Assembly: GCA_964036295.1 (NCBI GenBank)
Contig: OZ038469.1
Location: 6,216,067-6,280,066, forward strand
DNA: 64,000 bases
Source of the DNA: Plumapathes pennacea
Lineage: Eukaryota; Cnidaria; Anthozoa; Antipatharia; Myriopathidae
Reading direction: 5' to 3'
Numbering within the stretch: position 1 is the first letter of the stretch; each line of letters starts with the position of its first letter. Positions 11,886 through 23,215 of this stretch are shown here, piece after piece. The notes beneath the pieces were generated by a model, which was not told the DNA's origin, made no database searches, and saw nothing but the letters and a program-made list of their open reading frames with translations. The position numbers and the translations under genes were made by a program.

Positions 11886-12429
11886 TGGGTGCTGTTTCCT
11901 TATTCTGCAGGATTAAAGTTACAGCTGGAAAAGTTGATAGCCTTAAAGATGTTTCAAGTAAGTACTATATAGCAAGTGCATTGTTTGGAATGGACAGTCC
12001 AACTCTGGACTATTGGTCATGTGGTTCCTACTCATACTGAAGAGGTGTTTGTAGCTGGGCATGGGGCTTGGGCTGAACACCATGGAAGGTTGAGACGCAA
12101 AACATCTCTGTTTAGCTAGGCTCACACAAAACACTCATCATGGAAACCGCTGGGCACAAATTTTCAGACATGAATACATCTCACTTCTCTGGCTAAGAGA
12201 AAATGGGTGTGATTCATCAAAATACAGAACAACTGAAAACAAGTATATAGTTTCAAGATGCTTTACCCACCAACTTTGTCACTGTGGTCAGCCTAAACAA
12301 GTGAGTAATGAAAGATGTACATCCTGTAGTGATGAACTTCATATGAAGATTGATATTTGCTTAAGCCAAAGGAAAATCGTCAATTCAGTTAAGAATCTGG
12401 CAACTGCTGCAAGGTGTCATGTCTTTTAG
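11886..12429 (+). pseudogene. Unidentified gene fragment with Cys-rich C-terminus, frame-broken
   Basis: I do not recognise the family. From about 12092 to TAG 12427-12429 one frame stays open for 112 codons without an ATG. It reads with protein-like composition: HHGNRWAQIFRHEYISLLWL, then a cluster of cysteines (CFTHQLCHCGQPKQ...CTSCSDELH) like a small zinc knuckle, then CLSQRKIVNSVKNL. Upstream, a second frame (about 12015-12118) gives VVPTHTEEVFVAGHGAWAEHHG. A short candidate exon (about 11911-11957) lies between a CTGCAG acceptor and a GTAAGT donor. At least one frameshift separates these pieces. It lies directly right of the tandem repeats, so the gene may once have been linked to that unit. 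Confidence 0.45.
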
Positions 12430-13100
12430 ATTAACTTCTCCTTAGCCAGCAAAAACCTTGTAATATAACAAAGCATCTTGAGTGTTTTAACAAATATGAA
12501 CATTTATAGAGGAATTTAAAATGGAAATATAGTGTTGATAGTGCACTTTCCTATAGTAGCAAAGACCAGTTTCAAACTAAATATAAGTAGCATTTATATT
12601 TTTGTAGGCATTGTATTTACATCATTTTAGATACATCTTGTACGTTGGTATTTTATTTGCGTGATTTTTAGTTTACATGGGTTACAAAGACCAGTTCACA
12701 TGTTAACTACTTCAGTATATATTGTTGCACATGTAGAAACCCCATAAAACATAAAACGTTCGTAAATATGCTTGTAATTCAATTTATGAGGTCCAGTGGT
12801 ATGATAGGTGTACAGTAATTATTACAGTGCATTTAAAATAATATAATATATTACTATCAATTGTCTATCACTTATTATTATCACTGATAGACATATTTTC
12901 TAATAAATTTCTCTGTATTTATAAAAAGCATGCAATATTATTTGAATAAAACATCATCTAAATCGTCTAAATTGTACTATACAAACTTTGGATGTATTAC
13001 ATAAAACAACAGAAACCAGATATCAATAAACTTGTGACAACTTGTGTCCATTGTAATTTCTGTGTTTAAGCACAACATCTAAAAAATCCAGCAACAAATT
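12430..13100. other. AT-rich stretch without recognisable genes
   Basis: Very AT-rich, with several ATAT and TATTA runs (12830-12910). I see no ORF, inverted ends or RNA gene. Consistent with 3' flank of the gene fragments on either side. Confidence 0.5.
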
Positions 13101-13623
13101 TCACACATTTTGAGGCCAACCATACTTGTTCCAAACCCCATAAAATAAATCAAATGTAATTTCTTTAGTTTCATATTTATAGCAAATACCAAACTGCTTT
13201 TCTTCATCAATAACAACCTCTACTTTCTTATCTCCACTTGCCTTCTTCTTCAGAAGTGTCAGCCTGAAAATCATCACCTGTTATTTCAGAAAACAGATGC
13301 AGAACCCTTGTGAAATTTGTAAAAGCCATTATATGTTGTTTCCTTATCCTGTGATAGATTACTTCAAAGCCAGTCCTGGATACGACTTCTTCGATAACTC
13401 TGAACAGATCCTTGCTTATTGTATCACAGTATATCACCTTTTTTGTCATCATTCTTAACATAACATTTTTGTACCACCGCAGCAAAATTCTTTTCACCAT
13501 CAGATACATTTGCACAACAATGTGCTGATATCTTCCACAAAAACCTCCAAAATGCCGCTTCAATACTGCTGACACCAACTGCTTCAGCTCCTTCACAGCT
13601 TCATTGGCAGCAAAACTATCCAA
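13101..13623 (-). pseudogene. Unidentified minus-strand gene fragment with a frame change
   Basis: The larger frame (13623-13228) gives 131 residues: a helical-looking basic segment (AVKELKQLVSAVLKRHFGGF, LMVKRILLRWYKNVMLRMM), then TGFEVIYHRIRKQHIMAF and an acidic end. A second frame takes over at about 13260 and runs to TGA at 13101-13103, with equally protein-like sequence (KVEVVIDEEKQFGICYKYE, FDLFYGVWNKYGWPQNV). The overlap lies beside TTTTCAG, so either a frameshift or a splice acceptor could explain the switch. I do not recognise the domain. The upstream end has no clear ATG and is preceded by a stop, so it is probably one exon or a decayed element ORF. Confidence 0.45.
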
Positions 13624-16162
13624 GCCATCTCAAATTGCTTCTTTCTCGGCACGCAAGAGGGGGCACACAGGACTGTATTTTCAAATTGAATTGACTCTTC
13701 GTCCACCATTTTGTTTTGGTTCAGATGACCACTGACCATTTAAATTGCAGGAAACAAGTGGCCAGAATTCAACAAAAAAATCCCCAGCATGCCTATCTAT
13801 TTTATGAAAAAGAACAGACATTTGAACAAAATAAATCATTCAATTAAGAAGATTGACCACCACAAAAGGCAAAAACTAGATTTGTACACCAATCAAAAAA
13901 TAGCAGTTAAAAAAGGAAAATGGTAAATAAAGCTGCATGTCACCTCCCGTCATGGATTTCAAGCAGAAAGAAAAAAAGTCAAAGTCAGCCCATTTGCTCC
14001 ATCAAGTCATGCAGACATGGTACTTTGAAGAGATGAAGAAAGAGGAATTATTAGTCCAGCCATACCCATCTCCTTTCAGATTTGCAATATTCACAAATTG
14101 TTGGTTGTGATATCATTTACAGTTGACAAACTGAATCTGCTTTTATTGTGATTAAAAGCCCAAGGTGAATGGTTGCAACTCACAGTGCTTATTGCAGTTA
14201 ATCCATCAAGGCTCTATTAAAATTGGCAGAATAGCAACAATCTGACCCATGTGACAGTTGGCTGCCAGCCATAATGAACAAAGAATGACTGGAACCAAGC
14301 CAGCAAGCTAACTCACCAAGTAAGTGAGTACATGACACAATATAACCACCAAAGAATCCCAAATATAGTACCACATATCGGCGAGTCAAAACTAATGTGG
14401 CACCACTGGTGCATTAAATGACAATATTGCAATAGAAAATATAATTACTGTATATAATAAATACTAAATAATTATGATAAAAATTTTAAACAACAGTATC
14501 AGAGTACAGGCATACAGAAAATGAATTGATTCTACTCTAATTGTACAGCCCATTATGCCATGCCCCCAGAACCCAAAATGCAAGAGCAAACTGACAGTCA
14601 CCTTCAGACATAAGGTCTGAAGTTAAATTGTTATTGAGGTTCCAAGTAAAGGCACCAGCACATCATATCCACACTTGGAGAAAGTCATACAACCACGGCC
14701 TGAGTTTGGTGGGAAGTGTCCCAGAAAGTAACTAGGTGTGGAGTATCTCAGCAGGCTGATGACTGCTCCTCCTGCAAAAAGCTCAAGACGAAATTACCAG
14801 ACTGAAGAAAATACTTGCCGGGTACAACAATTGTACAGGTATGTTTATGGCTATATCTATTTTTATCATGCTACTGTGGTTGTTTGCACCTGTAATATAT
14901 TACATCTGTTGAAGCTCATGTAATGGCTTCTTATCAGTTCTGCTGATAGCCTTGTAGATACTTGGAGGGAAAAGTTATAACTTATCATGCAGGTATGTAT
15001 CACACTCCATTAATAAGACAAAAAAGACTTGCACAGTATTAGTTGCAGTCACTGTGCAAGTTTCCCAAGCACATGTTTCACCAGAGGGAAAACCCCTGAG
15101 GGCACATTGCAAGCAGTTGCCTGGTGTTTTGCTTAGTCTCTAAACTTAATATTGCTATCTACATAAAATACATTTCATTTTAAACCAATATTCCTCCATG
15201 AAGGTAAAGGTGCACTAGCTGTGGCCATTTGTTACAAGGTACAGTATGTGTACATTTGTGTAATACATTCTTTCTTAATCCACAACGTTCACCATATAAT
15301 TTCTCCAAACTTAAATTACAAATTGGTGTACAAAGAAGTGCTGGAAGAGAAATCAAGACTTCAGGCTTACAATGCTTAGACCACCTGTGTCAAAGCATCT
15401 TGGTATGCAATGTTCTACTCAAGTGACTTTTTCACAAATATGATCTTAGGACTATGGCTGTTATAGTAAGTGAATTTTTATTGGTGCTGTCATGCTATGA
15501 TGACAAACAAGCTGCATTTACAACAGTACGTGAACAGAATATTGATATATACAGTGGATCCCTGCTATCTCAAACAGAATCCAGTTTCCCTTGATCTGTC
15601 ACACCATACTGATGTACATTTCGACAAAGCAGTCATGCGAGTAAGAATTTTACTCGACAATATAACTTAGGAACAACGGAACACAAACAAAATTGACAGA
15701 ACAAAAGCTTTGATACTGATAAACAGTCAAGGCCATTTAGATAAATCTGTACAGTTAGGGAAAACAAGAAGTAACTCTTATTACACAACATGGGCATAAA
15801 AGTCACATGTAACACAACACAAATCATTGCAAAATACATTAAAATGAAATGATCTGTGTATTCTCAACAGCAGGTGATCATTATTTGGCTGAGAAAATCA
15901 TAAGGAAAAAGGAAAACATTTACAAGTGAAAAAAGTTCAGTTCATAAAAGGCAATGAAGGGAATCACATCTCCACCAAATTATGACACAACAGTAATCCA
16001 GATCCTGGACAAAAGTGATCAGAGTGGGCCCTCTACCAGAATTCTTTTAAGTTGAGGTTAGCCATGCCAAAGACACCATGGAAGTAAAATCAGCTAGACT
16101 AAGAAATCTATTCTTATAGGCTGGGGATTTGGCAATTGGCTTTAAATTGTAGAGTCTGAGAC
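13624..16162. other. AT-rich intergenic DNA, no supported features
   Basis: Only short chance ORFs occur and none has a recognisable motif. No inverted termini, tRNA boxes or tandem arrays were seen. Confidence 0.5.
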
Positions 16163-16617
16163 ATGAAACAAAGTCTATGTACAATAACTAGTGTACAATG
16201 CAATGTCTGTATGAAGCACAAAAAAAACCTGACATCACAGAGAAATTTCAGCACTGACTGGTGTTGTAGTACAACCAGTGTTAAGAAAGATACTGTGATT
16301 ACTCACATGAAAGGAGAGCCACACAAGCTTGCAATGAAATTGAAGCAGGAGACTAGGTTTATCAGGTCAGCTGCCTTCAAATGCTACAGCAACACTCAGC
16401 AGGTCAGTATTTTTTAAGTTGCACCAGCAAGAGAGTGAGGGTAAAGAAGTTGCATTTGTTGTTGCAAAGGAAGAGCTGATTTTCACAAAGTTTGTTCCCA
16501 TTGCTTAACTTGAAAAGCATAGTACTGAGTTGGGGCAAACATACATTAAAGACCCTGCATGTGCAAAGTTTATTGACTCCATGAATGAAGCCTACAAAGA
16601 AGAGATCAGTAGATGTG
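16163..16617 (+). pseudogene. hAT/ZNF862-like zinc-finger transposase-derived pseudogene
   Basis: The frame from 16163 reads VQCNVCMKHKKN...STDWCC...DTVITHMKGEPHKLAMK, a Cys2-His2-like arrangement (CxxC, then HxxxxxHK) typical of the N-terminal finger of ZNF862/KIAA1586-type, hAT-derived proteins. The following AGGTCAGTATTTTTTAA looks like a donor or break. The next stretch resumes in another frame with EVAFVVAKEELIFTKFVPI, a stop, then LEKHSTELGQTYIKDPACAKFIDSM, matching the family's conserved linker. The hAT catalytic core and dimerisation domain are absent. With one stop and a frame break it is dead unless spliced unusually. Confidence 0.65.
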
Positions 16618-18400
16618 ATTGGACTATAAATCTTTATAGTGTTCCTTTCTAGTCCTTTCTCACTGCGTCTCCATTCTGTGATTGCTTACACTATACAAAG
16701 CATTGTGAAATGACACATTGGGAACTTCAACTGCAATTCATTTTCTCAAACAATATTAAAATACAGCATTAAAATCTCCTTTTCACTTGGCACAGCCTAA
16801 CAATACAACTGATACCAAAAAGGATAAAACCACACTTTTTTTGATAGTAAATGAAACCTGTTGCAGCTCAAAAAAATAAATCTGAGTGGGCACAAATAAA
16901 AACTTTATCTGGACAAAGACATTGTTGACAGTGCAATACTGTACATAGGTTAGAAAATAACAAAAAGTATACAATTTTTTTTATTGCTACAGTGTTCTCT
17001 TGTAGTTTGCCATTGCAAAAAAGTTTTACTAGTTTTAGCTTTCAAAGTCACTGAAAACTGCTCCATTCATGAATTCACATGCATCACATATTACCTTCAA
17101 ATAAGAGCGCAGCATGAAGCATCAGAAATAAGGACACTGGCTGTCAAACTTTTAAAACTGCTGGTGTCACAAGACTGTGCACACATATATCTTGACCAGA
17201 TACTCATGGCGGGCTCTTTAGGAAAAAATTGTGTTTCTAGTGAAACTACTTTCTTTCGTCTTTTATTGTGTGTATTTGTTGTTGTTGTTTTTTGTTTGTT
17301 TGTCTTTTAGAAATTCGTTGAATATAAACAATTCCCTGAATTGCACGGAGAAATCTAATGGCAGACTTCACAAGTATTGCATAACAAGAGGGCGTATTGT
17401 AACCCCAATAACAATGGCCGCCAGGAGGCGCTTTCTTCTTTGCACATATTATTAAGTTGCACTTAACAAAATGTTGAAAACGTTGAACACTTCAAATGCT
17501 CCTGCCTTATTCGCCTTTTTCATATAAGAAGCAATTAAATAGTCGTCTGTACACACGGGAAAGCGCGTCACATGCGAAAATCTACTGAATTAAATCGCAC
17601 CAAGTAAAAACTCGAGCTCGAGACGAATTTGCCGTCTCTTGCAGACTGCTAACACCGCACAATGATGACATAGATTCAGTACAAATCATAATACAGTTCA
17701 TATGTCCCAGGAAGGGGCTTACCTTTCGTCGCTTCGCCACAAATTGTGATTATCCGCTGAGGCGTGTTGCATGTCTGGACATCAGCAAATAAACCAACAA
17801 ATCCGTACTATTAAAGGTGAATGAGAGAAAACAAACATATGGGTTACGATATATATATTTGCTGCGAAATGTTGAGCTACTAAAACGGCTCAAAGTCCAG
17901 AAAGAAACGGACCTACCTCAACCACCACGTTTTGCAACCACGAGGAGATGTGCTGTGCCCGCGTTTTACTGCACAGCGTACAGCGCAAAAGTTCTCATTG
18001 TCCCAACCTCGTTCCCAGGCTCTTTCATCTCCCGAGGTAAATTCCGACTTCGGGGGCGGGGGCCACTTTGTCAACTGGGGAACGGAAAATTTGGACATAA
18101 AAACTAAAAACCTCCCATGTGTGACGCACACTGTGTGACCCCGAATAAAGTTTACGCTGCGTCTGAACAACAAGTCAAGTCGTTGTAAGCTTTGTAGTTC
18201 TGTGGGAGACCACCGCAAAAACGTATTCGGAAAACTGAGCCAATAGGGCACTTCTCGAAACAGCGGAAGAGTTTTACAGCAGCTCGTTGCCACAGAGCGA
18301 AGGTTTGCCGCATTAATCTGCAAAAAATGTAAAAGACGCCTCGACAACTTCAGAGCTTTCAAGAAGGTAATTTCGACAGTCAAGAGTGGAAGGCTAGGGT
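16618..18400. other. Non-genic stretch with one possible orphan exon
   Basis: Around 17095-17220 a frame reads QHEASEIRTLAVKLLKLLVSQ, helical in character and possibly a decayed exon, but no splice partners were found. Near 17998-18060 there is the GGGAACGAGG-type repeat motif (CCTCGTTCCCAGGCTCTTTC), seen again at about 36490, 41993 and 59070. The long minus-strand open frame at 17913-18461 is partly a translation of that motif and is not supported. Confidence 0.45.
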
Positions 18401-18404
18401 GTCT

Positions 18405-18505
18405 AAAAAACTCAGTATAAAACGCAGACTGCAGACTCGGTATAAAACGCAGACCGGGCATAAAATGCAGACTGCAGACTCGGTATAAAATGCAGACTGA
18501 GAATA
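18405..18505. repeat. TATAAAAYGCAGACTG minisatellite
   Basis: Four to five imperfect units of CTCGGTATAAAACGCAGACT(GCAGA) lie in tandem. Lengths vary because the GCAGACT half-unit is sometimes repeated. They lie just left of the Helitron-like end at 18548. Confidence 0.75.
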
Positions 18506-19614
18506 AATACTTGTAAAAAGCGGGTGTGCAAACTAAGTGTTAAATAACTAGAAATACGATAATCGCAGATACCCCTCGCTCTGCCATTGGTGGGATTTTT
18601 ACTTTGGTACTCCCAAGAAGAGTAGTCTTTGTTTTACCGAAATGTTGACTCAATCTTTTCTTCGAAGTCAAATGCTACACGCAAAGAATGGTGTGTGTTA
18701 TACTTTTGCGTTGAAAAAAAGAATCGATTGCGTTACGAAGTACGTATTTCCCACGGTCGGTCGGCACGACAAATTTATTTATACAGTCTGCCAAACACGT
18801 TCTCAAAATCTAATACTCAAATTTTGAAGTTGGTCGGCCGTTGTAGTACGGGAAAAAAGAGACACTGATTTTTCAATTTTGAATTTATAGGCAGTACAAT
18901 TAAATAGGCTTCCTGTGCAATTTGTTTTTACTCTGGATTGCATGCACAAGACTCAGGCATGCATGTTTAATGAATCAGTGGCAATTTCCGGCAATTCTAC
19001 TTTTTTGTTGAAACATGAGGAGCCCCGAGACCCACATTCCGGTTTTGCGAGGCCAAAATGGACTCGCAAAATCACCACAGGACGCGTATTAATGAAAAGA
19101 AAAGTGTGATGAAATATTTGGGGAATGCAAGATTGTCACTTTTTCAAAACAGTGGGTGCCGTGTGTGTTCCATCACCTGCTGATTTATTTTGATCGGTCT
19201 GGTTCCCTCGCAAGGTTTAAAAAAAGACTGATAAACATTTTCGTTTCTTCAATAACGTGCGTGCAGACGGAACTCAAGGGCGCTTTATCGAACAGATTCC
19301 GGCATGTTTCATCTGTCCGCTCAAAATTGTTTGTGGAAATTTTTTATCGGGCGGCCGGCCTCAGCTCTGGAAAGCCTCTGAAGTACGGATTTAGTCAAAG
19401 GCCAGGAAAATTGACGCTTGATTTTCTCAAATACAGCACTGCGTTTATGTGACTACTCTGCAAGGAACATATCAACCGCTGCAAACCATGTCGCATCTAT
19501 ACAATTTCCTGTGCTGCTAAACTGAAAATTGATGAAAATAACATCAGTCGGCATCAATTTTTATGACTTCTTTTTACAGACCATTTTTTTAAATTCGCGG
19601 GAATATTATTCTGC

Positions 19615-20330
19615 TTCAGACATGTCACCCAAGGGGAAACCTCTTTTTTTTTTGTTAGCAATGAAAATTAGTCGCGCAGAGAATGTTTATACCCACAGAA
19701 TTTCAGGCGTGTCACCCAATAATTCGTTTCTGCTCCAGGCGTGCCGCCCAAAACAGAAGGGGAAACCATAACTTAGGTTTACTGTTAGAATCGAGAAATT
19801 ATCGGCGCGGAGTATGTTTTTACCCACAGAATCTCAGGCGTGTCACCCAATAACTCGTTTCTGCTCCAGGCGTGCCGCCCAAAACAGGAGGGAAAAACCA
19901 TAACTTAGGTTTTCTGTTAAAATCGAGAAATTATCGGCGCGGAGTATGTTTTTACCCACAGAATCTCAGGCGTGTCACCCAATGATTCGTTTCTGCTCCA
20001 GGCGTGCCGCCCAAAACAGGAGGGAAAAACCATAACTTAGGTTTGCTGTTAGAATCGAGAAATTATAGGCGCGGAGTATGTTTATACCCACAGAATTTCA
20101 GGCGTGTCACCCAATAATTCGTTTCTGCTCCAGGCGTGCCGCCCAAAACAGAAGGGAAAACCATACTTATTTAGGATTAATTTCGCTGTTAGAATTAAAA
20201 ATTTATAGGTGCACAGTTCGTTTTTGCTCCCCGAACATCACGAGATCAGACAAATATTTTTTGCTGCAGGCGTGCTGCCCAAATAGGAGAGGAAAAACAT
20301 ACGTATTTATACGTTCCACTAATACTCTTG
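19615..20330. repeat. 132-bp tandem array
   Basis: The motif CACAGAAT(T/C)TCAGGCGTG recurs at 19693, 19825, 19957 and 20089, exactly 132 bp apart, with degenerate units at both ends, giving about five units. Each unit has paired sub-motifs CAGGCGTGTCACCCAA and CAGGCGTGCCGCCCAA. It lies inside the TIR element 18974-21911. Confidence 0.9.
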
Positions 20331-21219
20331 CTTGATAAAACATAATTACATGTTCCTCTCCCAGACCAAAAGGAAAATATTACATACCCAGTATCCCCTG
20401 ATTTGATCTGGCCTTTTGAGCAGTGGTTCGGATTGCATTTGGCGGGATGGCGGGCTTTCAACCCGATTTTGGCGGGTTATTCAACTTTTGACGGGTTTTC
20501 GGTTTTTGCCGAGGCAGTTCGCACATAAACATTGAATAACATGTTCAGAACATTTATCTTCATTCCTAACTACAATTCGGCTTTCTCTTAGGCTTGTTAC
20601 CTGCGCTTATACTCGTTGTGTGTCGACACGCTGATGTGATGACTCGTGTTTCCAAAGTGGCATATTAGTTTGTATTACCTTCGCTTTGAACCCCTTTTCG
20701 TCTATCAGTGTATCAACAATGCGCCGATTGGTGAAGTTGATACATTGATTGTTGCGCAGCTGTCATTTGTTGGCCTCTCTCTTTACATATCAAGTATGGC
20801 GAAGAACAAATCCATTGCCAGCTCTCGGAACAGAACCTGTCTCCCGTCATTTGGACACATAGATCTCGCGACAGAAGAACTGCATTCAGCGCGCACCAGT
20901 GTTTCCAGTGTTTATGCCAAGCCAATTCCACAATAAAGAACAATCAGCCACGTCGTAATAACGCGCGCCCGCCGAATGAAATCAAAATGGTTTGGAATTT
21001 GATTCTACAGGCACTGTACTTGCTCTTCTCTATATTTGGCTTTCAAGACGTCAAAACAATAACATTGCTGACAGACATTTCGCGGGACCGAAAACCACCA
21101 TGACTATTAGGTGCAATCTAATTAACGCGTTGGACGTAGCAACCCAACGCCTGGTAGGAAACCCTGTTGTGACCGGAATGCAGGCTCTGGGGCTCCTCGT
21201 GTTGAATTTGGAATCACGA

Positions 21220-21740
21220 AAATGTCGATCTTTTCTGAGATTTGTTCCGGCCAGCAGGTTTGGGCAAATGTCAGACATTTTCTTACGTTTGTCTGTCGGT
21301 TCGTGTCTCGGAACGAGCCTTTCTCATGCGGTTCCCACATGACTTTTGTATAAAACAACTTCGGGTCACTTGCTCGCCGGGTTTTGGCGCAACGACACGT
21401 GCACGGCGAGATGTCTTTTGTAAAAGTTAAACGAAAGGGCAAACTGGTTAAGGTAAAAATATCAGACTTAACACTGAGTTAAAAGCATTTCAATGATCTT
21501 TAAGTTGAATGCGATGAAAGGAGTTTACCTGGAAGATGAAATCGAAGGAGCGGTGATACTTAAAGATCATTGAAATGCTTTTAACTGTTAAATATTTTTA
21601 CCTTCACCAGTTTGCGTGGAACAGCATGAGAAACGCTTGTTCCGAGACACGAACCGACAGACAAACGTGAGAAAATGTCTGACATTTCCCCAAACTACTG
21701 GCCGGAACAAATCTCAGAAAAGATCGAGATTTTTATTCAG
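21220..21740. repeat. Imperfect inverted repeat with internal deletion
   Basis: The left arm (about 21225-21505) contains TTTGTTCCGGCCAGCAGG, CGTTTGTCTGTCGGTTCGTG and AGCATTTCAATGATCTTTAA in order. The right arm (about 21555-21735) has all three in inverse order. The right arm lacks roughly 110 bp of the left. The hairpin would place the arms around a ~50-bp loop. Confidence 0.8.
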
Positions 21741-22117
21741 AAAGGTCGAGAATATTTACGTTGCAGACCGAATACAACGACGTAGAAAATAATTGGGGTA
21801 TTTCAACTTTCCCGAGAAAGAATAGCGCTAAGAATTGGTTTTTCCTTTATTTTCGTGATTCCAAATTCGAGTTTCAGCAAAAAAGTAGAATTGCCGGAAA
21901 TTGCCACTGATTTTAATGAGCTCGAATTGAACGCGAACGCGCTCAAAACAACATGATATCTCCCAGAATCAAAGCAAAACGTGAACGGTTTACTTCAAAT
22001 TATACACGGGCTTCAGACCTAGTCATACTTCTAAGGGCTTGTGAACGATTCTCACTGCAATCACCGCATGTCAGATTACAGCATTTGTTACAGTTTTAGT
22101 CTTGAAAGAAATAATAA

Positions 22118-22320
22118 GGCCCGGTTCAGACGTCGTGCTAGAGTCGAGCCGAACTCAATTCAGGACTAAAAAAAATATTAAGACCAATTAAGTTCGACTG
22201 TAGCACGACGTCTGAATCAAAGGTTTGAATTAAGTTCGACTGAGCAATAAGTTCGACAAACTCTGCCGTTCTACACGCGACTCTAGCACGGCCTTGATTC
22301 AGGCGTCACGCCCGAGTCGT
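22118..22320. mobile_element. Palindromic MITE (GTTCAGACGTCGTGCTA)
   Basis: GGTTCAGACGTCGTGCTAGAGTCG at the left is mirrored by CGACTGTAGCACGACGTCTGAATC near 22195. A second related, more degenerate half (TCTAGCACGGCCTTGATTCAGG) follows to about 22320. It has no coding capacity and replaces the continuation of Helitron copy H1. Confidence 0.55.
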
Positions 22321-22327
22321 GCCAAAC

Positions 22328-23215
22328 CAAATGCATGCGTTTTTAAGCTCGCGCTGGGCCCCAGGCCCCCGCGAGCAATCAGAGGCCACGATTAATCCAG
22401 CCTTCGCTTCACTACTTATGTGTTTTTCTTTTATTAACTCAATACGTTTCTTCTATCAGGCTTTCGAGTATTCGTGCTCTGTAACAAATATAAAATTGAA
22501 AGCGAGGAATGTCACACGAGAGATGTTCACAATATTATTGCGCTTTTGTTCACAGTGTGTTCAGTCCATTTGTGACTGCAAACTCAGTCCTCAGAATTAT
22601 TTCGGTGTATTTTTCATTTCTGGTATTTAATGAACATTGCGAAACAAAGGCTACATGATCGAATGAAAGAAACACTTCAACAGGCAATGTACAATACGCA
22701 GAAGAATTTCATGAGGCAACAGATGTCATGTACAGAGTAAAGCATAAAGCGTCATTGTTTTACGGCTAAAGCTCACCGTAGCTTTGGTTTCTGTTTTCGC
22801 CCTGTTATCTTCCCAAAAGTATTTCGTGTCGCCACAGAAAGTTTCGTCGGGACTAAATACTTATCGGCGACAGAGATATTTGCAATCCCCCAGCGGTATC
22901 CATCTAACATACGGCTATTCTCAAAGCTTCCGCGGTGAACGCGAGCCAAAATCTTTTCCTAAAATCCAGTTTATCCGTGCCTATTCCACAGAGCCAAATG
23001 GTGTTGAGTTTGGATGGGATGCAGTTAACTTTTACACACAAGTAACGAGCAATTCATTGGCCACATCTCGAGTTGTTTAGCGAAGTCAATTACGTCATCG
23101 CCTAGCACGTGATAATATGAACCAATCACCGTGTGCTGATTCTCGACCGACAAAAAGGAAAAAAAAGTGCGTTTTTAAGCTCGCGTTGGGCCCCAGGCCC
23201 CCGCGAGCAATTAAT
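22328..23215. repeat. Dispersed repeat B, copy 1, bounded by GC-rich palindromes
   Basis: The block 22565-23090 is repeated at about 42985-43480 in the same orientation (shared: ATTTCGGTGTATTTTTCATT, CTACATGATCGAATGAAAGA, CGGCTATTCTCAAAGCTTCC). Both edges here carry GTTTTTAAGCTCGCG..GGGCCCCAGGCCCCCGCGAGCAA, a strong hairpin (GCTCGCG/CGCGAGC). No protein is evident. Confidence 0.65.

Larger units (their letters stand above)
18974..21911. mobile_element. 2.94-kb DNA element with TIRs and 8-bp target duplication
   Basis: The left end ATCAGTGGCAATTTCCGGCA and the right end are inverted copies that stay near identical for about 40 bp. The flanks are exact 8-bp duplicates, TTTAATGA at 18966-18973 and 21912-21919. 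Related Helitron copies show the uninterrupted site once (about 58139, and 34765 reversed), so the insertion is well supported. The 8-bp duplication and CAGTGGC near the tip suggest hAT. It has no transposase; the inside consists of a 132-bp tandem array (19615-20330) and a large inverted repeat (21220-21740). Confidence 0.75.
18548..22117 (-). mobile_element. Helitron-like non-autonomous element (copy H1), interrupted
   Basis: On the minus strand the 3' terminus is ...GGGTATCTGCGATTATCGTATTTCTAG followed by T, with a short GCGAT/ATCGT hairpin just upstream. The body (18548-18973 and 21920-22117) matches copies H2-H4. It is split by the 18974-21911 element with an exact 8-bp duplication. It is truncated at about 22117, where a palindromic MITE begins, and does not resume. 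There is no coding capacity. Confidence 0.6.

Noticed and set aside
17913-18461. 182-codon minus-strand frame
   Set aside because: Part of it (SGDERAWERGWDNEN) is the translated GGGAACGAGG repeat; the rest has no family likeness or splice support.
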